Origin: Nocardioides luteus
GTDB lineage: Bacteria; Actinomycetota; Actinomycetes; Propionibacteriales; Nocardioidaceae
Direction: 5' to 3'
DNA length: 64,000 nucleotides
NCBI RefSeq assembly: GCF_014648595.1
Contig: NZ_BMRK01000021.1
Coordinates: 1 to 64,000, forward strand
Made by a program: the position numbers and the translations under genes. The notes below the pieces were generated by a model. That model had not been told where the DNA came from and searched no databases. It worked only from the letters and a program-made list of their open reading frames with translations. Positions 21,953 to 30,961 of this stretch are shown one piece after another; positions within the stretch are counted from its first letter, which is position 1, and each line of letters starts with the position of its first letter.

Positions 21953-23011
21953 TCAGACGTCGCGAGGTGCGAAGCGTCGGATGAGGACGATGAGGAACGG
22001 GGCGCCCAGGAGCGCGGTGACGATCCCGATCGGGATCTCCTGGGGCTGCAGGAGGGTGCGGGCGAGCACGTCGGCCCAGACCAGCAGGATCGCGCCCATG
22101 AGGGCGGCCGCTGGGACGGCGATCGCATGGCTGGAACCGACCGCGCGCCGGGCGAGGTGAGGCACGACCAGGCCGACGAAGCCGATGCTGCCGGCCGCCG
22201 AGACGACGACACCGACCGTCAGGGCCACGACGACGAGCAGGGCGGTGCGCAGCCGGTCGGGGGAGATGCCGAGGGTGTGGGCGGTCTCGTCGCCGATCGC
22301 GAGCGCGTCGAGACCGCGGCCGGAGAGGGTCAGCAGGATCGTGGTGGCGAGCACCGCGACGGCCGCCACGGCGAGCAGGCCGTCCCACTGCGCCAGCCCG
22401 AGCGAGCCGAGGAGCCAGAACATCACCGACCGCGCGCCCTCGGCCGAGCCGGAGGCGAAGATCAGGAAGCTGGTCAGCCCGTAGAGGAGGTAGCCGACCG
22501 CGACCCCGGAGAGGAGCAGCCTGAGCGAGGTGACCCGGCCGCCGCTGCGGGCCAGGGCGAACACCAGGAACGACGCCGCGAGGGCACCGAGGAAGGCCGA
22601 GCCGGGCAGGGCGTACGCGCCGAGGCCGGTGCCTGCGCCGAACAGGATCGCGGCGGCCGCGCCGCTGGACGCGCCGGAGTTGATCCCGAGCAGGTAGGGG
22701 TCGGCGAGCAGGTTGCGGACCATCGCCTGCAGCGCCATGCCGGTGACCGACAGGCCCGCGCCGACCAGGGCGCCGAGGAGCACGCGGGGGAGGCGTACCT
22801 TCCACACGATCGCCTCCTCGGTGGCCTTCCAGCCGGGCTCCGGGAGGCCGAGGAGATGGTGGCCGAGGATCTGCGCGACCGTCCCCGGGGAGACGTACGC
22901 AGCGCCGAGTCCGACGGCGACGACGATCGTCAGCGCGGTGGCGGCGAGGAGGCCCGCGAGCCAGACGACGGCGCGGCGCCGACGGCGGCTGATGCCGAGA
23001 GGGTCGTGCAT
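21953..23011 (-). CDS. FecCD-family ABC transporter permease
   Basis: 352 residues with about ten membrane helices. Family signatures include the coupling region GALVGAGLSVTGMALQAMVRNLLADPYLLGI and the conserved VGSIGFVG-type segment AAGSIGFVGLVVPHLARRAVG, which contacts the ATPase. A single permease gene is present, so it should act as a homodimer. First gene of the three-gene importer operon; a palindrome at 23027-23051 lies just upstream of its ATG. Confidence 0.92.
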   Translation of the reverse strand: MHDPLGISRRRRRAVVWLAGLLAATALTIVVAVGLGAAYVSPGTVAQILGHHLLGLPEPGWKATEEAIVWKVRLPRVLLGALVGAGLSVTGMALQAMVRNLLADPYLLGINSGASSGAAAAILFGAGTGLGAYALPGSAFLGALAASFLVFALARSGGRVTSLRLLLSGVAVGYLLYGLTSFLIFASGSAEGARSVMFWLLGSLGLAQWDGLLAVAAVAVLATTILLTLSGRGLDALAIGDETAHTLGISPDRLRTALLVVVALTVGVVVSAAGSIGFVGLVVPHLARRAVGSSHAIAVPAAALMGAILLVWADVLARTLLQPQEIPIGIVTALLGAPFLIVLIRRFAPRDV

Positions 23012-23026
23012 GCGCGCCTTCCGAGA

Positions 23027-23051
23027 GTTATTGCGAAGAACTTGCAATAAC
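23027..23051 (-). promoter_or_regulatory. Palindromic operator candidate before the iron-transport operon
   Basis: GTTATTGC (23027-23034) and GCAATAAC (23044-23051) are perfect inverted repeats separated by 9 bases. They sit 16 bases before the permease start and also within 100 bases of the divergent flavoprotein gene. The sequence does not fit the DtxR/IdeR consensus TTAGGTTAGGCTAACCTAA well, so the cognate regulator is unknown. Confidence 0.5.
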
Positions 23052-23125
23052 CTAGCAGGGCTGCGCGGCGGCTCGAGGTGAGGGTTATTTCGCGGCTCGT
23101 TGGCGGGTTCTGGGAAGATGTGCGC

Positions 23126-24379
23126 ATGACATCGTCCCTCCCGCAGTCTGCTGACGTGCTCGTCGTCGGGGCAGGGCCTGCGGGCTCGGCCGCGGCGGCC
23201 TGGTTGGCACGTGCGGGGGTCGATGTCCTGCTGACGGATGCCGCCGTCTTCCCGCGGGACAAGACCTGCGGCGACGGGCTGACCCCGCGTGCCGTCGACG
23301 AGCTGGTCCGGCTCGGGCTCGAGGACTGGCTGCGCGCTCACCCGGTCTCGAAGGGGCTGCGGGCCCACGGTTTCGGGCAGACGCTGCACCTGCCCTGGCC
23401 CGGTGGGACGCTGCCGTCCTGGGGGTCGGCCGTGCCGCGCACCGAGCTCGACGACCACCTGCGCACGGTGGCGATCAAGTCCGGCGCGACCGCCGTGGAC
23501 GGGGCTCGGGCGGTCGACGTACGCCGTGAGGGGGACCGGATCGCGGCGGTCGTCTTCGAGGTCTCGAACGCCACCGGGAAGGAGCGGGTCGAGGTCGCGT
23601 GCCGGTCGGTCGTCGTGGCCGACGGGGTGCGGTCGCCGCTCGGCAAGGTGCTCGGACGAGAGTGGCACCGCGACACGGTCTACGGAGTCGCCGGGCGTGC
23701 CTACATCGCCTCCGACCAGGCCGACGACGAGTGGATCTCCTCCCACCTGGAGCTGCGCGACGAGTCCGGAGAGGCGCTGCCGGGCTACGGCTGGATCTTC
23801 CCGCTCGGGTCCGGCGAGGTGAACATCGGCGCCGGTGCGCTGGCCACCTCGAAGCGGCCGGCTGACGTCGCGATCAAGCCGCTGATGCGCCATTACACCT
23901 CGCTGTGCCGTGAGGATTTCGGGCTCACCGGCGAGCTGCGGGCAGAGAAGTCCGCGCTGCTGCCGATGGGCGGTGCGGTCTCCGGCGTCGCCGGCGCCAA
24001 CTGGGCGCTGATCGGCGACGCAGCGGGGTGTGTGAACCCGCTCAACGGCGAGGGGATCGACTACGGCCTGGAGACCGGACGCCTGGTCGCCGACGCGCTG
24101 GTCGCGGGCGAGGACCTCGCGGTGGCCTGGCCGGCGACCCTGCGCGAGCACTACGGCGAGGCTTTCTCCATCGCCCGCCGGCTGGCCGGCATCGCCACGC
24201 GTCCGCGCCTGGTCTCCACGCTCGGTCCTGCCGGGATGCGGTCGGACTGGCTGATGACGCTGGCGCTGCGCTGGATGGGCAACCTGGTCACCGACGACGA
24301 CCGCGACCGCGCCGCTAAGGTGTGGCGCTGGGCCGGTCGCCGGTCGCTGGCCCTCGACTCCCGACCCCCGTTCAGCTGA
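23126..24379 (+). CDS. Geranylgeranyl reductase family FAD-dependent oxidoreductase
   Basis: 417 residues. The N-terminal FAD-binding motif VVGAGPAGSAAAAWLARAG is at residues ~12-30. A CGDGLTPRAVDEL segment and the second FAD motif GDAAGCVNPLNGEGIDYG (near 305) are typical of this family. Members reduce isoprenoid side chains, for example of menaquinone (MenJ type). The ATG at 23126 has GGGAAG 8 bases upstream. The stop overlaps the next gene (TGATG). The exact isoprenoid substrate is inferred from the family only. Confidence 0.85.
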   Translation: MTSSLPQSADVLVVGAGPAGSAAAAWLARAGVDVLLTDAAVFPRDKTCGDGLTPRAVDELVRLGLEDWLRAHPVSKGLRAHGFGQTLHLPWPGGTLPSWGSAVPRTELDDHLRTVAIKSGATAVDGARAVDVRREGDRIAAVVFEVSNATGKERVEVACRSVVVADGVRSPLGKVLGREWHRDTVYGVAGRAYIASDQADDEWISSHLELRDESGEALPGYGWIFPLGSGEVNIGAGALATSKRPADVAIKPLMRHYTSLCREDFGLTGELRAEKSALLPMGGAVSGVAGANWALIGDAAGCVNPLNGEGIDYGLETGRLVADALVAGEDLAVAWPATLREHYGEAFSIARRLAGIATRPRLVSTLGPAGMRSDWLMTLALRWMGNLVTDDDRDRAAKVWRWAGRRSLALDSRPPFS

Positions 24380-25323
24380 TGGCGACGCGGAACCGGGGCC
24401 GCGGTGGGCGGCGACGCAAGCTCCCCAAGGTGCAGCGGGTAGGGGCCTACGCGGTCATCATCCGAGCCGGCGCGACGGCCGAGCCGGAGATCCTGCTCAG
24501 CCGGCTCTCGGAGAAGGTAACGCCGGAGGAGCGGTGGACGCTGCCCGGTGGCGGCATCGACCACGGCGAGGACCCGCGCGACGCGGTCGTGCGCGAGGTC
24601 TACGAAGAGGCCGGCGTGCCGGTCGAGGTGGGCGTCGAGGCACGGGTCTACTCCGTCCACCAGGCCAAGGCCTGGCGGCTCGGCCGCCGGGTGAACTCCC
24701 ACGCCATCCGGATCGTCTACGACGGCTGGGTGCCCCACGACGCCCCCGAGCCGCAGACCATGGAGATCGACGGCTCCACCGCCGAGGCGGCCTGGCTGCC
24801 CCTGGCGGCGGTCACGAGCGGCGAGATCCCGACGTCTCCGCTGGTCACCGATGCCCTGGAGATGCACCGACCGACGCGGCTGCAGCGGCTGGCTGCGTAC
24901 GCCTTCATCATGCGTCCCTCCGACGACGCGGTCCTGCTCACCCGGATCTCCTCGATCGGCTACCACGCCGGCTCGTGGACGCTGCCCGGCGGCGGCGTCG
25001 ACTTCGGCGAGCAGCCGCGCGAGGCGCTGGTGCGCGAGGTCGCCGAGGAGTGCGGCCTGACCTGCGAGGTCGGCGCCGTCCTCGACGTACACGACGTAAA
25101 CATCGTCGGCACCGCCCCCAGCGGCCGTCACGAGGAGTTCCACGGCGTACACCTCATCTTCTCCGCCACCGTCCCCGACGGCGCCGAGCCTCAGGTCGTC
25201 GAACAGGACGGCACCACCGACGCCGTCCGCTGGATCCCCCGATCCGACCTGCCGAACCTCCCTCTGTTGGACGTGGTCCAGGCGGCCCTAGCCGCCGAGA
25301 AGTCAGAATCTGGCGCCGAGTAG
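24379..25323 (+). CDS. Tandem double Nudix hydrolase
   Basis: 314 residues holding two complete Nudix domains. The first Nudix box is GGGIDHGEDPRDAVVREVYE followed by EAGV (around residues 56-79). The second is GGGVDFGEQPREALVREVAE followed by ECGL (around 210-233). Each keeps the GX5EX7REUXEEXGU pattern, so both active sites look functional. The N-terminus is strongly basic (RNRGRGGRRRK). Substrate unknown; it is translationally coupled to the flavoprotein gene. The last codons overlap the left arm of an imperfect inverted repeat (25291-25341). Confidence 0.85.
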   Translation: MATRNRGRGGRRRKLPKVQRVGAYAVIIRAGATAEPEILLSRLSEKVTPEERWTLPGGGIDHGEDPRDAVVREVYEEAGVPVEVGVEARVYSVHQAKAWRLGRRVNSHAIRIVYDGWVPHDAPEPQTMEIDGSTAEAAWLPLAAVTSGEIPTSPLVTDALEMHRPTRLQRLAAYAFIMRPSDDAVLLTRISSIGYHAGSWTLPGGGVDFGEQPREALVREVAEECGLTCEVGAVLDVHDVNIVGTAPSGRHEEFHGVHLIFSATVPDGAEPQVVEQDGTTDAVRWIPRSDLPNLPLLDVVQAALAAEKSESGAE

Positions 25324-25652
25324 TCGAAAATCGACGCCGAGTGGGCAGCGGGGGCGTGGTTCGGCCGCTCCCAGGGATACCCGGTCGACCGGGTAAACCT
25401 GGACTTGAGGGGTGTTTCAGTGCGCGTCAAGTCCATGAATACCCGGTCAACCGGGTATTCATGGGGCTGATGTGACGCAAGTGACTGAGGCGCAGGGGCG
25501 GGCGCTCCCACGATGACCGACGACCCACCCGATGAGCGGCGGCGTACGAAAAATCGACTTGTCGTGGAGATTTATCGACTTCTCGCCCTCGATTCTTGAC
25601 CCTTCGACGTCGATTTCCGACGTCTCGGCGTCGGATTCTGAGGGCTCGGCGG
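25291..25652. repeat. Imperfect ~51-bp inverted repeats bounding a non-coding interval
   Basis: The reverse complement of 25291-25341 matches about 25603-25653 at roughly 40 of 51 positions, both containing GTCGATTT...CGAC...CTCGGCG...GATTCTGA. The arms enclose the 25371-25486 hairpin element. The left arm overlaps the last codons of the Nudix gene and the right arm reaches the end of the convergent cyclodeaminase gene. No gene is seen in the 334-base gap. Confidence 0.55.
25371..25486. repeat. Dispersed three-hairpin element, copy 1
   Basis: This ~116-bp segment is nearly identical, without gaps, to 48021-48136. It holds three potential hairpins in a row. The first is CCAGGGATACCCGGTC with an inverted arm carrying two changes in this copy. 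The second has arms GGACTTGA and TCAAGTCC. The third has arms CCATGAATACCCGGT and ACCGGGTATTCATGG. The core ATACCCGGT is shared by hairpins 1 and 3. It lies between two convergent genes. Confidence 0.85.
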
Positions 25653-25657
25653 GGTGG

Positions 25658-26617
25658 TCAGTCGAGCGCGGCTCGGGTGTCTACACCTTGGGCTTCGGCT
25701 GCGGACAGGATCGTTGCTGCTGCGGCGGCGTCTTGGACGCCTACGCCTACGGAGAGGTAGGTGACGACGTCGGTCGGAGTGCGGGTCATCGTCGACGCTC
25801 CGGTGAGGAGGGAGCCCAGGTCGGTGACCGCCTCAGGGGTGAGTGTGCCGGAGGAGAGGGCTTCGACGACCGGGCCGGAGTCGGTGAGGGCGGAGGGGCG
25901 GTGGTCGACGACGACCGTGGAGCGGGCCAGGAGCGACGGTGGGAGCTCGACGCGGTCGGGGGCGAAGGAGCCGACGCTGGCGACGGTGGTGCCGTCGGTG
26001 ACCCAGGCGTCCTCGATCACCGGCGCCAGTGACGAGGTGCAGAGGACGACGATGTCGGCGCTGCGTACGGCCTGCTCGAGGTCGTCCCGGACCTCCGCGC
26101 CGTGCTGGGCGGCGACCTCTGCGGCGGCCCTCTGGTCCCGGCCGAAGACCTGCAGAGCGGCGGCGGGGTGGGTGATGGCGAAGGCGGCGAGGTGGGCGCG
26201 GGCCTGGGCGCCGGTGCCGACGACGAGAACGTTCCCGGCCGATGGCGCCAGCTGCTGCATGGCGAGCGTGGTCGCGGCGGAGGTACGCAGGCCGGTGACG
26301 CTGTCGCCGTTGATGATCGCGAGGGGTGCGCCGGTCGATGGGTCGAGGACCGTGATGACCGAGTGGACGGCACCGAGGCCGCGGGCGGCGTTCGAAGGGT
26401 TGACGCTGCCGAACTTGCTCACCGCAGGTGCGTCGGGCGCGATGCGGGAGGAGTAGCAGAACGAGACCGAGGAGTCCGGCCCAGGCACGAGGAGCCGGGG
26501 AGGCTGGACGGCCTCCCCTGCTCCCAGCAGGGTGAACGCCTCGCGCTGGGACTCCAGCGCGAGGCGGGGCGTGAAGATGCTGCGTACGTCCGCGGCGGAG
26601 AGGATCCTGACACTCAC
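25658..26617 (-). CDS. Ornithine cyclodeaminase/mu-crystallin family protein
   Basis: 319 residues from the GTG at 26617. It has a Rossmann segment NVLVVGTGAQARAHLAAF near the middle, plus the family pattern GLGAVHSVITVLDPSTGAPLA and LRTSAATTLAM. Family members are NAD(P)-dependent amino-acid or imine dehydrogenases (ornithine cyclodeaminase, alanine dehydrogenase, ketimine reductase); the substrate here cannot be told. It lies 17 bases after the MFS transporter gene on the same strand, so the pair may be one transcription unit for an amino acid or related compound. Confidence 0.85.
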   Translation of the reverse strand: MSVRILSAADVRSIFTPRLALESQREAFTLLGAGEAVQPPRLLVPGPDSSVSFCYSSRIAPDAPAVSKFGSVNPSNAARGLGAVHSVITVLDPSTGAPLAIINGDSVTGLRTSAATTLAMQQLAPSAGNVLVVGTGAQARAHLAAFAITHPAAALQVFGRDQRAAAEVAAQHGAEVRDDLEQAVRSADIVVLCTSSLAPVIEDAWVTDGTTVASVGSFAPDRVELPPSLLARSTVVVDHRPSALTDSGPVVEALSSGTLTPEAVTDLGSLLTGASTMTRTPTDVVTYLSVGVGVQDAAAAATILSAAEAQGVDTRAALD

Positions 26618-26634
26618 CCCGCCACCGTAGACGG

Positions 26635-27993
26635 TCAGGCGGAGGCCTTCTCCTGGGTCTCCTCGAGCGCGACGTCCTTGGTCTCCTTGCCGATCACCAG
26701 CGAGATCAGGGTGATTACCGCCATCACGGAGAGGTAGACGCCGACGAGCAGGGGTGAGCCCTCGCCCTGCTTCCACAGTGCGACCGCGATGAACGGCGCG
26801 ACCGCGGCGCCGAGGATCGAGGAGACGTTGTAGGAGATGCCGGAGCCGGTGTAGCGGACACTCGTCGGGAACAGCTCGGGCAGCAGTGCACCCATCGGCC
26901 CGAAGGTGAGGCCCATGAGGGAGAAGCCGAGCACCAGCCAGAGGAGTACGCCGGGGGTGCCGGCGTTGACCAGCGGCACCCATACGAGGCCGAAGACGAT
27001 GATCCCAAGGGTGACCGCGATCAGCATCCGGCGCCGGCCGAAGCGCTCGGCAAGCGGTCCGGAGACCATCGTGAAGACGCCGAAGAAGACCACGCCGAAG
27101 ATCAGCATCAGCACGAAGCTCGTGTAGCCGTAGCCCAGGCCGGGCACCTCGAGGTCCTTCGCGGCGGTGCCGAACGAGAGCGAGAAGGCGGTCATCAGGT
27201 AGAAGAGCACGTAGGTGGCCAGCATGAAGAAGGTGCCGAGGACCAGCTGCTTGCCCTGGTTGCGCACGACCGAGGCCAGCGGGACCTTGCGGACCAGACC
27301 CGCGTCCTGGCTCTTGGTGAACACGTCGCTCTCGACCAGGCGCAGCCGCACCCACAGACCGACGATGACCATCACGGCCGAGAAGAGGAACGGCACCCGC
27401 CAGCCCCACGCCAGGAAGGCGTCGGACGGCTTGGTCGGGTCGGCGCCCTCGGCGGAGAGCAGCGCGGCGATGGTCAGGAACAGGCCGTTGGAGAGGATGA
27501 AGCCCAGTGGGGCACCGAGCTGCGGGAAGGTGCCGAAGATGGCGCGCTTGCCCTCGGGGGCGTTCTCCGTGGCGACCAGAGCGGCACCGCTCCACTCGCC
27601 GCCCAGCGCGAAGCCCTGGGCCAGGCGCATCAGCACGAGCAGCGCGGTCGCGACCCAGCCGACGGTCTCGTACGTCGGGAGGGCACCGATCAGGAACGTC
27701 GCGATGCCCATGGTGAGCAGCGAGATCACCAGGGTCGTCTTGCGGCCGAGGCGGTCGCCGAGGTGACCGAAGAAGATCGCACCGATCGGGCGGGCGACCA
27801 TCGCGGCGCCGAAGACCGCGAAGCTCGCCAGGAGCGCGGTGGTCGGATCGCCGGCCGGGAAGAAGAGGGCGGGGAAGACGAGGACGGCCGCGGTCGCGTA
27901 GGCGTAGAAGTCGTAGAACTCGATCGTCGTGCCGATGAGGCTGGCGACGAGCACGCGGGAGCGGGGGTTTGCCGGTGCAGTGGTGGCGGACAT
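26635..27993 (-). CDS. MFS transporter, metabolite:H+ symporter (MHS) type
   Basis: 452 residues with 12 predicted membrane helices. The loop 2-3 motif GHLGDRLGRKTTL and the segment RLAQGFALGGEWSGAALVA are diagnostic for the MHS subfamily (proline/betaine, shikimate, alpha-ketoglutarate and similar symporters). The ATG at 27993 has GGAAAGAG upstream. It is divergent from the large FAD/Fe-S oxidoreductase gene and likely shares the 150-base promoter region with it. Confidence 0.9.
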   Translation of the reverse strand: MSATTAPANPRSRVLVASLIGTTIEFYDFYAYATAAVLVFPALFFPAGDPTTALLASFAVFGAAMVARPIGAIFFGHLGDRLGRKTTLVISLLTMGIATFLIGALPTYETVGWVATALLVLMRLAQGFALGGEWSGAALVATENAPEGKRAIFGTFPQLGAPLGFILSNGLFLTIAALLSAEGADPTKPSDAFLAWGWRVPFLFSAVMVIVGLWVRLRLVESDVFTKSQDAGLVRKVPLASVVRNQGKQLVLGTFFMLATYVLFYLMTAFSLSFGTAAKDLEVPGLGYGYTSFVLMLIFGVVFFGVFTMVSGPLAERFGRRRMLIAVTLGIIVFGLVWVPLVNAGTPGVLLWLVLGFSLMGLTFGPMGALLPELFPTSVRYTGSGISYNVSSILGAAVAPFIAVALWKQGEGSPLLVGVYLSVMAVITLISLVIGKETKDVALEETQEKASA

Positions 27994-28143
27994 GGTCTCT
28001 TTCCAGGGTCTGGACGTGCCCGCCTCTCGCGGGCTGTCCCAGTATATGAGAGTCAGATATCGCGCACTGAGACGGGTTCAGGTTGTGGGCGCTCGAGATG
28101 GGCGCTGGCAGGAGACGATGCCACGGTCTGTGACAATGAGCGA

Positions 28144-30951
28144 GTGAATGCGACTGCTTCGGATCTGGTGAATGAGCTGCGCAACCAGGGGATCAGCCGG
28201 GTCGACGACTCGCCGCTGGCCCGGGCGCTCTACTCCAGCGACGCGAGCCTCTACCGGGTCGTGCCCTCCGTCGTGGTGCGGCCGCAGTCGCGCGACGAGC
28301 TGCTCGCGGTGCACGCCGTCTCGCGCTCGACCGGGTCCCCGGTGACCATGCGCGGCGCCGGCACCTCGATCGCCGGCAACGCGGTCGGCGCCGGCATCGT
28401 CGTGGACACCCGAGACCTGCGCACCATCTACGACATCGACCCGGACGCGCGCACCGCGCGCATCGACCCCGGCGTCGTCCACGCCGACCTGCAGCGGGCC
28501 GCGGCTCCGTACGGCCTGCGTTTCGGCCCGGACCCGTCGACCCACACCCGCTGCACCATCGGCGGGATGATCGGCAACAACGCCTGCGGCAACCGGGCGC
28601 TCGGCTACGGGCGCACGGTCGACAACATCGAGGCGCTGACCGTGCTGTTCGGCAACGGCGAGCAGGCGGCGTACGTCGACGGCATCTCCACCGGGGAGAC
28701 CGCGGAGCGGCTCCAGGCGCTCGTCGGTGCCAACCTCGGGCACGTACGCACCGAGTTCGGCCGTTTCGGCCGGCAGGTCTCCGGCTACTCGCTCGAACAC
28801 CTGCTGCCGGAGAAGGGTGGCCGGGTCGACCGGTTCCTGGCCGGGACGGAAGGCACCTTGGCCACGATCCTGGAGACGACAGTCCGCCTCGTCGAGGACA
28901 CGCCCGGTCGGCTCCTGCTGGTGCTGGGCTATCCGACGATGGCCGACGCCGCCGACGCGGTGCCGTCGCTGCTGCAGGTGGCGCCCGGGCGCCTGATCGC
29001 CTGCGAGGGGATGGACGCTCGCATCGCCGACCTGGTGCGCGCCAAGGGCCGCCCGGTGCCTGAGCTGCCCAAGGGCGCGGGTTGGCTGATGGTCGAGGTC
29101 GCCGGACCGGACGCTCCTGACCTGGTGCGACGCCTGGCTGCCGAGTCCGGTTCGCTCGAGTCGCGGGTCGTCGCCGATCCCTTGGAAGCTGCCGCGCTGT
29201 GGCGGATCCGCGAGGACGGCGCCGGCCTTGCCGGTGTCTCGCTGCCGACCCCGGCCCACTCCGGCTGGGAGGATGCGGCTGTCCCGCCCGAGCACCTCGG
29301 GGCCTGGCTGCGCGACTTCGAGGCGATCCTGGAGTCGTTCGGCCTGCACGGCTACCCCTACGGCCACTTCGGCGACGGCTGCATCCACTGCCGCATCGAC
29401 TTCCCCTTCGCACCCGACTCGCCGGAGTCGGCGCAGGTCTTCCGCGAGTTCATGACCGCCTGCGCGACCAAGCTGGTCTCCTACGGCGGCTCGCTCTCGG
29501 GTGAGCACGGCGACGGGCGGGTGCGCTCGGAGCTGCTGCCGATCATGTACGACGAGACCTCGATCGATCTGTTCGAGCAGGTCAAGGGCATCTGTGACCC
29601 CTCGGACCTGCTCAACCCCGGCAACATCGTGCGGCCTGCCTCGATCACCGACGACCTGCGCCCGGTGCGACCGCGGGCGCTCCCGGTCACCGGCCTGCGG
29701 CTCATCCACGACTCGGGCGACATGGGCGCCGCCGTCCACCGCTGCACCGGGGTCGGCAAGTGTGTGGCACCCAAGACCGCCGGCGTGATGTGCCCCTCCT
29801 ACCTCGCCACGCGTGAGGAGAAGGACTCCACTCGCGGGCGCGCGCGGGTGCTGCAGGAGGCGCTCGACGGCTCGCTGGTCGACGGGCTCGGTACCCCCGA
29901 GGTCGCCGAGGCGCTCGACCTGTGCCTGGCCTGCAAGGGGTGTGCGTCCGACTGCCCCACGGGCATCGACATGGCCACGTACAAGTCGGAGGCGCTCTAC
30001 CAGAAGCACGACGTCCAGGGGCAGCGACGGCCGCGCTCGCACGCGATGCTCGGGCAGCTGCCGAAGTGGGCGCGGCTCGCGGGGCCGTTCACGAAGATGG
30101 CCAACGCGTCGCTGAAGGTCGGCCCGCTGGCCAAGATCGCCAAGAAGACCGCCGGCATCGACCAGCGCCGCTCGATCCCGGCGTTCGCGCCGAAGACGCT
30201 GAAGCGCTCGGCGCCGGTGGCGAAGCTCGGGTCTGCGCCGGAGACCGTGGACGTGTGGATCTGGGCCGACTCCTTCACCGACCATTTCTTCGCCCAGTCC
30301 GGCCACGGTGCGATCAAGTGGCTCGAGTCGCAGGGGCTGACGGTGCGGGTGATCGGCGAGAAGGCCTGCTGTGGCCTGACCTGGATCACCACCGGCCAGC
30401 TCGACGACGCGCGGGCGATCATGGAGAAGACGGTCCGTACGCTGGCGCCCTACGTCTCCTCCGGCGTCCCGGTCGTCGGGCTGGAGCCGTCGTGCACCGC
30501 GACGCTGCGGTCCGACTCGGTGGAGCTCTCGGCGCTTCCGGAGGCCGAGGTCGTACGCGACGGAATGCTCACCTTCGCCGAGCTGGTGACCCGGCTCGTG
30601 GCTGAGGGGCGGGTGACTTTGCCCGACCTCTCCGGTGTCGAGGTCGTCGCGCAGCCGCACTGCCACCAGCACGCCGTGCTCGGCTGGGCTGCCGACGAGG
30701 CGCTGCTGAAGCAGGCCGGCGCGACCGTCACCAGGGTGTCGGGCTGCTGTGGTCTGGCCGGCAACTTCGGGGTCGAGGAGGGGCACTACGAGGTGTCGGT
30801 GGCGGTCGCGGAGACCAATCTGCTGCCGGCGGTGCGGTCCCAGCCCGACGCGATCGTGCTGGCCGACGGGATGTCCTGCCGGGTGCAGCTCGACGATCTG
30901 GCCGACGTCCCCGCCATGCATCTCGCCGAGCTCTTCGCCTCCCGCGTGTAG
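28144..30951 (+). CDS. FAD-linked oxidase / (Fe-S)-binding CCG-domain fusion (D-2-hydroxyacid dehydrogenase type)
   Basis: 935 residues. N-terminal FAD_binding_4 domain: TMRGAGTSIAGNAVGAGIV (~78-96) and TIGGMIGNNACGNRALGYG; FAD-oxidase C domain to ~500, with YGHFGDGCIHCRIDF as the metal/substrate region. A ferredoxin-like part follows with CLACKGCASDCPTGID. Two CCG motifs (EKACCGLTW and VSGCCGLAGNFG) lie at the C-terminus. This is the GlcD-GlcF type fusion that oxidises D-2-hydroxy acids such as lactate or 2-hydroxyglutarate to membrane electron carriers. The GTG at 28144 is weakly supported (GAG upstream), but an upstream start is not better. Confidence 0.85.
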   Translation: MNATASDLVNELRNQGISRVDDSPLARALYSSDASLYRVVPSVVVRPQSRDELLAVHAVSRSTGSPVTMRGAGTSIAGNAVGAGIVVDTRDLRTIYDIDPDARTARIDPGVVHADLQRAAAPYGLRFGPDPSTHTRCTIGGMIGNNACGNRALGYGRTVDNIEALTVLFGNGEQAAYVDGISTGETAERLQALVGANLGHVRTEFGRFGRQVSGYSLEHLLPEKGGRVDRFLAGTEGTLATILETTVRLVEDTPGRLLLVLGYPTMADAADAVPSLLQVAPGRLIACEGMDARIADLVRAKGRPVPELPKGAGWLMVEVAGPDAPDLVRRLAAESGSLESRVVADPLEAAALWRIREDGAGLAGVSLPTPAHSGWEDAAVPPEHLGAWLRDFEAILESFGLHGYPYGHFGDGCIHCRIDFPFAPDSPESAQVFREFMTACATKLVSYGGSLSGEHGDGRVRSELLPIMYDETSIDLFEQVKGICDPSDLLNPGNIVRPASITDDLRPVRPRALPVTGLRLIHDSGDMGAAVHRCTGVGKCVAPKTAGVMCPSYLATREEKDSTRGRARVLQEALDGSLVDGLGTPEVAEALDLCLACKGCASDCPTGIDMATYKSEALYQKHDVQGQRRPRSHAMLGQLPKWARLAGPFTKMANASLKVGPLAKIAKKTAGIDQRRSIPAFAPKTLKRSAPVAKLGSAPETVDVWIWADSFTDHFFAQSGHGAIKWLESQGLTVRVIGEKACCGLTWITTGQLDDARAIMEKTVRTLAPYVSSGVPVVGLEPSCTATLRSDSVELSALPEAEVVRDGMLTFAELVTRLVAEGRVTLPDLSGVEVVAQPHCHQHAVLGWAADEALLKQAGATVTRVSGCCGLAGNFGVEEGHYEVSVAVAETNLLPAVRSQPDAIVLADGMSCRVQLDDLADVPAMHLAELFASRV

Positions 30952-30961
30952 CCCCCGGGCG

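Noticed and set aside
23083-23098. Second iron-box (GGTTATTTCG) near the flavoprotein start
   Set aside because: It is only a half-site with no inverted partner.
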